DNA of 64,000 nucleotides, taken from assembly GCA_943371235.1 (NCBI GenBank), contig CALRTZ010000003.1, positions 1 to 64,000 of the forward strand, written 5' to 3'. Shown here piece after piece: positions 52,395-59,521 of this stretch. The notes beneath the pieces were generated by a model. The model was not told where the DNA came from. It did no database searches and worked only from the letters and a program-made list of their open reading frames with translations. Each line of letters begins with the position of its first letter. The first letter of the stretch is position 1. A program made the position numbers and the translations under genes. The DNA is from CAJBVG01 sp943371235. Lineage in GTDB: Bacteria > Bacteroidota > Bacteroidia > Sphingobacteriales > Sphingobacteriaceae.

Positions 52395-52793
52395 ATGAAA
52401 TATTTAAAAATTAGTCTATTATTAATTACACTGATAGCTGTATTTATAAGCGCATGCAAGGATGATCCTATTGAACCACAAGACAAAGAATTGCCTGTAA
52501 TCACAAAAATATACCCAAGTATTACACATCAATCGTATGATTTTGGCGACACCGCCTTTTTTAGCATAAAATTTAAAGATAACCAGCAATTAGCAAGCGT
52601 TTCGCTGCGCTTGTATTTAGAAACAGAGGAGGAAATCTTATTTACGGCAAAAAGTCCTGCTGCTGATTCGGCAAGAATCGACACCTTTGTTATAATGAAT
52701 GATTTACGTTTTAGCGACCTCGATTTTACGATAAAAGCTGTAGACGCGGCGGGCAATGTAGCCTTACAAAGTAGCCATATTCATTTAAGATAA
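52395..52793 (+). CDS. DUF4625-like lipoprotein
   Basis: A 132-residue protein with a lipobox ISAC (C21) and a beta-sandwich body (LPVITKIYPSITHQSYDFGD...). The end AVDAAGNVALQSSHIHLR and the layout resemble DUF4625-type immunoglobulin-like lipoproteins. Role unknown. It ends before the promoter of the Mrp gene and is divergent from the transglycosylase. Confidence 0.65.
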   Translation: MKYLKISLLLITLIAVFISACKDDPIEPQDKELPVITKIYPSITHQSYDFGDTAFFSIKFKDNQQLASVSLRLYLETEEEILFTAKSPAADSARIDTFVIMNDLRFSDLDFTIKAVDAAGNVALQSSHIHLR

Positions 52794-52838
52794 GCCACAA
52801 ATTTTGAAACAATTGCCTCAGCCTTTGGGTTCTTTTGG

Positions 52839-52846
52839 TACATTTG
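52839..52846 (+). promoter_or_regulatory. -7 promoter element of mrp (TACATTTG)
   Basis: Perfect TAnnTTTG match 16 bases before the mrp ATG, with TTG at 52813-52815 as possible -33 part. Confidence 0.55.
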
Positions 52847-52862
52847 CAGCACAAATTTTGTT

Positions 52863-53942
52863 ATGTACACTAAAGAAGAAGTATTAAAGGCATTGAGCCA
52901 CGTTGAAGAGCCAGATTTGGGTAAAGATTTGGTAACGTTAAATATGATTGAAGATGTAAAAATTAACGATCAAGAAATATCATTTACCGTAATTTTAACC
53001 ACCCCGGCTTGCCCATTAAAAGAACTCATACACAATGCATGTGTAAATGCTATCCATCATTTCATTAGCAAAGAGGCTGTTGTTAAAATAAACATGACCT
53101 CTAGAGTTACGCAGAAAGAGGGTTCTAAAAATTTCCCAAACATTAAGAACATTATATTAGTTGCCTCGGGAAAAGGAGGAGTTGGAAAATCAACTGTAGC
53201 CGTAAATTTAGCCATTGGCTTAAGTAAACAAGGCGCTAAAGTAGGTTTAATTGATGCCGATATTTATGGACCTTCTATACCAATGATGTTCCATTTAGAA
53301 GGTGCAAGACCTGCGGCAGAAAAAGTAGGAGAGAAAGTAAGTTTAATGCCGATTGAAAAATACGGTGTAAAATTATTGTCGATTGGATTTTTTACAGACC
53401 CAAACCAAGCCATTCCTTGGAGAGGACCCATGGTGACAACCGCTTTGCGCCAGTTGTTCCAAGATGCTAATTGGGGTGAATTAGATTATTTAATTGTAGA
53501 TACGCCTCCAGGTACCGGTGATGTACACATTACTTTAGCACAAAATTTCCCGATAACTGGTGCTGTTATTGTAACTACACCGCAAAATGTAGCTTTGGCA
53601 GATACACGTAAAGGCATTTCGATGTTTAAAATGCAAGGCATTAATGTGCCTATTTTAGGGATTGTAGAAAACATGGCTTACTTCATTCCAGAAGAATTGC
53701 CAGATAATAAGTACTATTTATTTGGTAAAGAAGGAGGCAGAAAATTAGCACAGCAAATAGATGTAGCCTTTTTAGGTGAAATTCCGTTGGTGCAAGCAGT
53801 TGGCCAAGCGGGTGAAATTGGGGAGCCTATTATTTTAAATGACGAGCACCCGACTGCGAAAGCTTTTGAGACTATCTCTTCGAAAGTAGCGCAACAAGTG
53901 GCTATATTAAATGCAGGAATGGCTGAAACAGTTCTTAATTAG
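52863..53942 (+). CDS. mrp: Mrp/NBP35 family P-loop ATPase (Fe-S cluster carrier)
   Basis: A 359-residue ATPase carrying or inserting Fe-S clusters. N-terminal MIP18/DUF59 domain (1-85) with TTPACP, then the deviant Walker A GKGGVGKST (103-111) and IDADIYGPSIP. The CxxC pair that other Mrp proteins use at the dimer interface is absent; the equivalent stretch reads ENMAYFIPEELPDNKYYLFG. Followed by a NifU-type gene, which is a natural partner in cluster delivery. Confidence 0.92.
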   Translation: MYTKEEVLKALSHVEEPDLGKDLVTLNMIEDVKINDQEISFTVILTTPACPLKELIHNACVNAIHHFISKEAVVKINMTSRVTQKEGSKNFPNIKNIILVASGKGGVGKSTVAVNLAIGLSKQGAKVGLIDADIYGPSIPMMFHLEGARPAAEKVGEKVSLMPIEKYGVKLLSIGFFTDPNQAIPWRGPMVTTALRQLFQDANWGELDYLIVDTPPGTGDVHITLAQNFPITGAVIVTTPQNVALADTRKGISMFKMQGINVPILGIVENMAYFIPEELPDNKYYLFGKEGGRKLAQQIDVAFLGEIPLVQAVGQAGEIGEPIILNDEHPTAKAFETISSKVAQQVAILNAGMAETVLN

Positions 53943-53960
53943 AATTGTTATAAATAATAT

Positions 53961-53968
53961 TAACTTTG
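53961..53968 (+). promoter_or_regulatory. -7 promoter element of the NifU-domain gene (TAACTTTG)
   Basis: Perfect TAnnTTTG match 15 bases before the ATG at 53984. Confidence 0.5.
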
Positions 53969-53983
53969 TAAAAAACAATTCAA

Positions 53984-54280
53984 ATGAGCCAAGTAAACAC
54001 AGAATTAATCGAGCGCATAGAAGCAGCGTTAGACCAAATAAGACCATACTTAGAAGCAGATGGTGGTAACGTTGCGTTACAAGAAGTAACTGAAGACATG
54101 GTAGTAAAGTTAAAGCTATTAGGCGCTTGCGGTACTTGCCCAATGAGCATCATGACCTTAAAGGCGGGTGTTGAGCAAGCATTGAAACGTTCTATTCCAG
54201 AAATTAATTCGGTTGAAGCCATCAATATTACAGATATGGACGATCCGAATGCAGTTTTACCTGAAAGACTAAGAAGCTAA
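53984..54280 (+). CDS. NifU-domain Fe-S scaffold protein
   Basis: A 98-residue NifU C-terminal domain with the cluster-binding CGTC in GACGTCPMSIMTLKAG. Holds a [4Fe-4S] or [2Fe-2S] cluster for transfer. Length matches stand-alone Nfu-type proteins. Directly after mrp. Confidence 0.93.
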   Translation: MSQVNTELIERIEAALDQIRPYLEADGGNVALQEVTEDMVVKLKLLGACGTCPMSIMTLKAGVEQALKRSIPEINSVEAINITDMDDPNAVLPERLRS

Positions 54281-54316
54281 AAACAACGTTTCTGCTTTAT
54301 TCAATAATTAAGTATT

Positions 54317-54967
54317 ATGATTAAAAAGCTTTTTTTCTTGCTGATAATTTTATCGGCAATGTGTATTGCCAATGCAAATGCGCAAGAAAAGAAGCTTATA
54401 CAATTCTCTGGTATAGTAATACACGCGGACAGTTTAGAGCCGCTCCCATTTGTAAACATCATTAATATTTCTAGAAATTATAAAGGCACGTATACAGATA
54501 TGCGTGGCTTTTTTTCATTGGTAGTAAGTGTAGGCGATACCATACAAATTTCATCCTTAGGATATAAAAAGCAAGAGTTAATAATTCCGAAAGATTTAGT
54601 GAATAATACCTTGAGTGCTATTTTTAAATTAAAGATGGATGCGATTGATTTGCCAATGATTTATATTTTCCCGTATGCAACTATTGAACAGTTTAAGCAA
54701 GCATTTATAAAACTACGTTTGCCCGATGATGATTTAATGATTGCACAGAAAAACTTAGATGCTAGTTTAATGATGGCAATGAGTTCAGCAATGGCATGGG
54801 ATGGCACACAAAATACACGCTATTATTTCCAGCAACAGTCTGAAAAGCTATACTGGCGAGGCCAAGAGCGATACAACCCCCTATTAGATGTAGTAAAAAT
54901 AAATCAGTTTATTCGTTTACTCGGCGAAGGGAAAATTAGTTTGAAGAACGAGAAAAAAGATGAGTAA
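54317..54967 (+). CDS. Carboxypeptidase-regulatory-like domain secreted protein
   Basis: A 216-residue protein with a signal peptide (cleavage near ANAQ, residue 22) and a CarboxypepD_reg-like beta-sandwich (about 28-100: FSGIVIHADSLEPLPFVNIINIS...YTDMRGFFSLVVSVGDTIQISSLGYKK), the form found at the N terminus of SusC-like or DUF5686 proteins. The remainder is helical and unidentified. It ends at an octamer array. Confidence 0.8.
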   Translation: MIKKLFFLLIILSAMCIANANAQEKKLIQFSGIVIHADSLEPLPFVNIINISRNYKGTYTDMRGFFSLVVSVGDTIQISSLGYKKQELIIPKDLVNNTLSAIFKLKMDAIDLPMIYIFPYATIEQFKQAFIKLRLPDDDLMIAQKNLDASLMMAMSSAMAWDGTQNTRYYFQQQSEKLYWRGQERYNPLLDVVKINQFIRLLGEGKISLKNEKKDE

Positions 54968-55005
54968 ATGTGCAAATGCGATAATGTGCATATTTACGCA
55001 TTATC
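54963..55005. repeat. Octamer array with inverted repeat at convergent gene ends
   Basis: AGTAAATG, TGCAAATG, CGATAATG in 8-base phase, starting inside the last codons of the regulatory-domain gene and ending inside the stop of def. GATAATG (54980-54986) pairs with CATTATC (54999-55005). Confidence 0.55.
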
Positions 55006-55579
55006 TACGTTTTTTTGCAGCAGGATACTTCATTTTATAATCTGGTTTTACCAAACCCTTCGTAATAGCATCTAATTTTTTAGCGATTAATCTTTTCTTG
55101 ATAGGTGAAATTTTATCGATAAATAATTTCCCTTCAATGTGATCGTATTCATGTTGAATAATACGCGCCAAAATTCCGTTATAATCTTCTTCGTGTGCTA
55201 CGAAGTTTTCATCCACATATTTTATTTTAATATTTGACAAACGATTTACGTCTTCTCTAATTTCAGGGATGCTTAAACAGCCTTCATTGAAAGGCCATTC
55301 TTTACCACTCTCATCAATGATATAAGCATTGATAAAAATCTTTTTAAAACTCTTTAGTTCCGGTTTATCCTCATCGTCATCGTCAAAAGGAGAAGCATCA
55401 ACAATAAACAAACGAATATCTAGGCCAACTTGAGGAGCAGCCAAGCCAACACCACGAGCGTGGTACATGGTTTCGAACATGTCGGCAATTAATTGTTTTA
55501 AATTCGGATACTCTTTATCGATATCAACACTAACTTTTCTGAGTACGGGATCGCCGTATGCGATAATAGGTAAAATCAT
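55001..55579 (-). CDS. def: Peptide deformylase
   Basis: Removes the formyl group from nascent N-terminal methionine. 192 residues with motif 1 GLAAPQVGL (45-53), motif 2 EGCLSIPE with C101 and motif 3 HEYDH with H143 and H147 as iron ligands. An acidic loop (DDDDEDKPE) is inserted near 66-74. Two-gene operon downstream of ruvX with a six-base gap. Confidence 0.95.
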   Translation of the reverse strand: MILPIIAYGDPVLRKVSVDIDKEYPNLKQLIADMFETMYHARGVGLAAPQVGLDIRLFIVDASPFDDDDEDKPELKSFKKIFINAYIIDESGKEWPFNEGCLSIPEIREDVNRLSNIKIKYVDENFVAHEEDYNGILARIIQHEYDHIEGKLFIDKISPIKKRLIAKKLDAITKGLVKPDYKMKYPAAKKRR

Positions 55580-55585
55580 ATTTCT

Positions 55586-55999
55586 TTATTGGTTCATCGA
55601 CATGTAAGATTGCAAGATAATGGTTGCGCTTACGGTATCAATTAGTTCTTTACTTTGACGGTTTTTTTTATTCATTCCACTTTGAGCGATTACTTGCGAG
55701 GCCATTTTCGAAGTAAATCGTTCATCTATTCTTTTAATATTGATATTGGGAAACGCGACTTTTATTTTATCTATTTCCTTATTTATCAGAGCTGCCGATT
55801 GCGAGGGAGTGTTATCCATTTGCTTTGGTTCTCCGACAATTAGCAATTCTACTTCTTCTTTTTGGAAGTAATCTTTTAAAAAAGAGACTAATTCCTGCGT
55901 TGGGATTGTATTTAATGCCGTAGCGATAATTCGCATTGGATCGGTAACTGCAATACCTGTTCTTTTGGCACCTACATCGAGTGCTAACCATCTTCCCAT
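55586..55999 (-). CDS. ruvX: Putative Holliday junction resolvase RuvX (YqgF)
   Basis: A 137-residue RNase H-fold protein of the YqgF family, with DVGAKRTGIAV at the N terminus, VGEP in the middle and DERFTSKMA. Involved in pre-16S rRNA maturation or recombination by family evidence. Its promoter TATCTTTG is only four bases from the ATG, so a leaderless mRNA is likely. Confidence 0.9.
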   Translation of the reverse strand: MGRWLALDVGAKRTGIAVTDPMRIIATALNTIPTQELVSFLKDYFQKEEVELLIVGEPKQMDNTPSQSAALINKEIDKIKVAFPNINIKRIDERFTSKMASQVIAQSGMNKKNRQSKELIDTVSATIILQSYMSMNQ

Positions 56000-56003
56000 A
56001 ATG

Positions 56004-56011
56004 CAAAGATA
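56004..56011 (-). promoter_or_regulatory. -7 promoter element of ruvX-def (TATCTTTG)
   Basis: Perfect TAnnTTTG with only CATT before the ruvX ATG. Confidence 0.6.
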
Positions 56012-56049
56012 AGGGATGAAAACGAATTTTAAATTTTATAAATTGCGGC

Positions 56050-57165
56050 ATGTTATTTAAAGAGATTCCCGGACATACGGAAGTAAAGGAAAGGTTGATT
56101 CGGTCTATAAATGAAGAGCGCGTTAGTCATGCGCAATTATTTCTAGGACAGAGTGGTAGCGGATCTTTAGCTATGGCTGTAGCATACGCTCAATATTTAA
56201 ACTGCACGAATAGAGTAGAGAACGATTCATGCGGAGAGTGCTCCTCATGCAGGAAATATCAGAAATTAATACACCCCGATTTGCATTTTAGTTATCCATT
56301 TATAGCTAAGAAGCCGGAAGATGTGAGCACTGTTTACATCAAAGAGTGGAGAGAAGCATTAACGAAGCATCCTTATATGGATTTGCAAGAGTGGATGGAT
56401 GCTTTAGAAGCAGAAAACAAACAACCGAACATAAACATTGCCGAGTGCCACGATATTATTAAGAGGCTTACGTATAAAGCGTACGAGGCAGAATACAAAG
56501 TATTAATCATGTGGTTGCCAGAATATTTAGGAGTAACCGGTAATACCTTGTTGAAATTAATTGAAGAACCCCCAGAGAAAACCTTGTTTATATTGGTAGC
56601 GGAGCAATACGACCAGATATTAAATACCATACTTTCAAGAACACAACTTATTAAAATTAATAGGTTTAGTGATGAGGAGATAAAAGAGCATTTATTGAGC
56701 CTAGGTTGCGAAGAGCAAGCGGCGGCGAGGTATGCATATTTAGCAGATGGTAGTATGCAAGCAGGAATTAATTTAATGAGCCAAGAAGAAAATAATTTGG
56801 AAGAATTGTTTGTGCAATGGTTTAGGTTATGTTATGGAAAAAGGGGAATTGAAATACAGGGTTTAATTGAACAAATAGCCCCGGCTTCTTTTGGAAGAGA
56901 GAATCAAAAAAATATGTTGCGTTTTGGTTTACAAGTAATTAGAGATTGTTTAACGCACAATGCATCGGCATCGGAAATTATACGATTTGAGAGTAAACAT
57001 TTTGAGATAGCAAAAATGGCATCCATTTTAAACATGGAAAATGCCAGTTATATCATAGATGATATTGAGAAGGCTATATACCATATTGAGCGTAATGCGA
57101 ACGCTAAAATTGTATTTTTAGACCTTTCCGTACAAGTTATGAGGGATTTGCAAAGAAAAATGTAA
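56050..57165 (+). CDS. holB: DNA polymerase III subunit delta' (HolB-like)
   Basis: A 371-residue clamp-loader subunit. The P-loop is degenerate, GQSGSGSLAMA (33-43), without the lysine of Walker A, as in delta' subunits that do not hydrolyse ATP. Zinc region CGECSSCRKYQ (about 61-71) and SRTQLIK (sensor-type) are present. First of three collinear genes (holB, ricT, gldH), an order typical of Bacteroidota. Confidence 0.85.
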   Translation: MLFKEIPGHTEVKERLIRSINEERVSHAQLFLGQSGSGSLAMAVAYAQYLNCTNRVENDSCGECSSCRKYQKLIHPDLHFSYPFIAKKPEDVSTVYIKEWREALTKHPYMDLQEWMDALEAENKQPNINIAECHDIIKRLTYKAYEAEYKVLIMWLPEYLGVTGNTLLKLIEEPPEKTLFILVAEQYDQILNTILSRTQLIKINRFSDEEIKEHLLSLGCEEQAAARYAYLADGSMQAGINLMSQEENNLEELFVQWFRLCYGKRGIEIQGLIEQIAPASFGRENQKNMLRFGLQVIRDCLTHNASASEIIRFESKHFEIAKMASILNMENASYIIDDIEKAIYHIERNANAKIVFLDLSVQVMRDLQRKM

Positions 57166-57191
57166 ATTCGCATTAATTAAATTTTATAAAT

Positions 57192-58406
57192 ATGGGATGT
57201 GGATCATGTTCAAGTGGTGGGTGTGTGCCGGCAGGATGTAACAGCAATGGTTCTTGTATGACGGGAGGAGGATGTAGTAAGTTAGATGTATACGATTGGT
57301 TTTCAAACGTAGACATGCCTTCGAACTACAAAGCATTTAATATACTTGAAGTGAGGTTTAAAGGCTCACGAAAAGATTTTTATCGAAACACCGACAATAT
57401 ATATGTAGAAGCAGGCGAGCTTGTTTGTGTAGAATCGGGTACTGGTGGCTATGATGTTGGCCACGTAACGATGACAGGCGAATTGGTTCGAATGCAGATG
57501 AAAAAAAGAGGTGTTGCGGTAGATGCTCCCGAAATCAAGAAATTGTATCGTAAGTCTAGCGCACTAGATGTAGAGAAATGGAAACTAGCGAAAGGCTTGG
57601 AGTACGAAACTATGCATCGTGCCCGCAAAATTATTATTGAGTTAAAACTCGATATGAAATTAAGCGATGTAGATTACCAAGGTGATAAAACCAAGGCTAC
57701 ATTTTATTACACAGCAGAAGACCGTGTAGATTTTAGGGAGTTGATTAAAAAACTTGCCGAAGAATTTAAGGTACGTATAGAGATGCGACAAATTGGGATG
57801 CGACAAGAAGCTAGCCGCCTTGGTGGTATTGGTTCTTGTGGCCGAGAATTATGTTGCTCTACTTGGCTTACTGATTTTAAAACAGTAAGTACTTCTGCAG
57901 CTCGTTATCAAAACTTATCCTTAAACACGTTAAAACTTGCCGGACAATGTGGTAAGTTAAAATGTTGCTTAAACTATGAGTTGGATACGTACATGGATGC
58001 CTTGAAAGATTTCCCTGATGATATTAAGGAAATTAAAACCAGAAGAGGTTCTGCTTATTTACAAAAAACCGACATCTTTAAAAAGACCATGTGGTTTAGT
58101 TATAGACACGATGAACCTTGGGTGCCATTGCATGTGAGCAGAGTAAATTCAATTATTGCGATGAACAAAAACAATGAATATCCGGAAGATTTATCGGACA
58201 TTATAATTGTTCCAAAGTTGATAGAAAAAGTATTGGATTACGATAATGTTGTTGGGCAAGATTCGCTTACTCGTATGGATGAGCGCAATCGTAAAAAGAA
58301 AAACAACAACCGTAAAAAAAGCAATAATCGCAAACCAAATAGTACACCAAATGCAGGAGGTGCTGCACCAAATAGCAGGCCACCACAAAACCGTCCGAAA
58401 AAATAA
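57192..58406 (+). CDS. ricT: PSP1/RicT-family protein
   Basis: A 404-residue protein with a PSP1 C-terminal domain (about 60-300, MRQIGMRQEASRLGGIGSCGRELCCSTW). The first 28 residues carry six cysteines in a glycine-rich stretch (MGCGSCSSGGCVPAGC and on), a probable cluster- or metal-binding extension, and the last ~60 are lysine/asparagine-rich and disordered. RicT in Bacillus forms a Fe-S-bearing complex governing RNase Y. Stop overlaps the gldH start by one base. Confidence 0.88.
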   Translation: MGCGSCSSGGCVPAGCNSNGSCMTGGGCSKLDVYDWFSNVDMPSNYKAFNILEVRFKGSRKDFYRNTDNIYVEAGELVCVESGTGGYDVGHVTMTGELVRMQMKKRGVAVDAPEIKKLYRKSSALDVEKWKLAKGLEYETMHRARKIIIELKLDMKLSDVDYQGDKTKATFYYTAEDRVDFRELIKKLAEEFKVRIEMRQIGMRQEASRLGGIGSCGRELCCSTWLTDFKTVSTSAARYQNLSLNTLKLAGQCGKLKCCLNYELDTYMDALKDFPDDIKEIKTRRGSAYLQKTDIFKKTMWFSYRHDEPWVPLHVSRVNSIIAMNKNNEYPEDLSDIIIVPKLIEKVLDYDNVVGQDSLTRMDERNRKKKNNNRKKSNNRKPNSTPNAGGAAPNSRPPQNRPKK

Positions 58407-58873
58407 TGAAAGCAAGAGTATCTTTTTTCATTTTACTAACGATGGTATTGTTTAATGCTTGTGATGATGCTCGAGTGTTTGAAGATTACCAAACTATAAA
58501 AGACGACAATTGGTACATTAACCAAAAACCGACTTTTTATTTAGAGGTAAGTGATACGCTTAGTGAACATGACATTTATTTTAATGTGAGGCATACAGGA
58601 ACGTATAAGTATTCAAATCTATTTGTGTTGTTTACGATACAGGGCCCTAAAGCAAAACCAGAAACACAGCGCTTAGAATTTAAGTTAGCAGAGTTAGATG
58701 GTAAATGGTTGGGCTCTGGCTTAGGTGATATGTACGCTAACCAAATTAAAATAATGGATAAAGTAAAATTTCCACGCAAGGGAGTTTACTCATTCAGCAT
58801 CGAACAAAATATGCGCGATAATCCTTTGGCAGGTATAGAAGATATTGGTGTAAGAATAGAAAAAAGTCGCTAG
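58406..58873 (+). CDS. gldH: Gliding motility lipoprotein GldH
   Basis: A 155-residue lipoprotein (lipobox FNAC, C19) of the GldH family required for gliding and T9SS function in Flavobacteria. Body DDNWYINQKPTFYLEVSDTL and KFPRKGVYSFSIEQNMRDNPLAGIEDIGVRIE match the family. Its presence after holB and ricT agrees with a gliding, T9SS-using cell. Directly followed by a heptamer inverted-repeat array. Confidence 0.9.
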   Translation: MKARVSFFILLTMVLFNACDDARVFEDYQTIKDDNWYINQKPTFYLEVSDTLSEHDIYFNVRHTGTYKYSNLFVLFTIQGPKAKPETQRLEFKLAELDGKWLGSGLGDMYANQIKIMDKVKFPRKGVYSFSIEQNMRDNPLAGIEDIGVRIEKSR

Positions 58874-58932
58874 TTACTAGTCGTTAGTCTTTAGACAGTC
58901 TAAAGACTAACGACTAAGGACTAATATCTAAA
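58874..58932. repeat. Heptamer inverted-repeat array with 19-bp palindromic arms
   Basis: Heptamers CTAGTCG, TTAGTCT, TTAGACA, GTCTAAA, GACTAAC, GACTAAG, GACTAAT, ATCTAAA in phase. The arms 58878-58896 and 58898-58916 are exact inverse complements over 19 bases around one central base. It links the convergent gldH gene to the next lipoprotein gene. Confidence 0.75.
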
Positions 58933-58933
58933 A

Positions 58934-59521
58934 TCACCAATACTTAATATCAAACCATCCATCGGTAATACTTACTGTATCCGACTCGTCGCCTACCATA
59001 AACATTTTTGCTTTGAAGTTAAAGGTGCCAGCAATTATTTTGTTTACAGTATCTAGTTTTTTAATGTGTATGTAACCTAAATGTTCGTTGGTAGTTACAT
59101 ATGCTAAATTAAATAAATGATTTTCACCTACTGAGTATTGTAATTGATTTCTTGCACCCTCAACAGATTCGCGAGCAATGTAAATACCGGTATCAACCAA
59201 ATTTTCAATATTTAAAATTACTTCTTGGTAACCTCGTTTACGTTTTGAAGTAGCTTCAATATAAAATATTGAATTATCGGAAAAGAGATCTTTAAAGTAC
59301 ATTCTAATAATTCCCGGCAAGGTATCGAACTCGCTACCACTCACTACTACTTTGTTATTTACACGGTAAGCAAATATATCTTTGCCTTCTTCAGAATAAG
59401 CGGGCATGGTATCAATTTCTTCTTTCAACATTGCACTGTTTAGTGTAGCAACATCATACTGCTCACATGCATTAAACATTAGCAAAACCGATATACTCAA
59501 TGCAAAAAATATTTGTTTCAT
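58934..59521 (-). CDS. Hypothetical lipoprotein (DUF6252-like)
   Basis: A 195-residue lipoprotein (lipobox FNAC near residue 19). The C-terminal phrase IAGTFNFKAKMF...ITDGWFDIKYW resembles the last strands of DUF6252 proteins, but the match is weak from sequence alone. ATG overlaps the stop of the upstream giant secreted gene by four bases, so it is translationally coupled to it. Confidence 0.65.
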   Translation of the reverse strand: MKQIFFALSISVLLMFNACEQYDVATLNSAMLKEEIDTMPAYSEEGKDIFAYRVNNKVVVSGSEFDTLPGIIRMYFKDLFSDNSIFYIEATSKRKRGYQEVILNIENLVDTGIYIARESVEGARNQLQYSVGENHLFNLAYVTTNEHLGYIHIKKLDTVNKIIAGTFNFKAKMFMVGDESDTVSITDGWFDIKYW

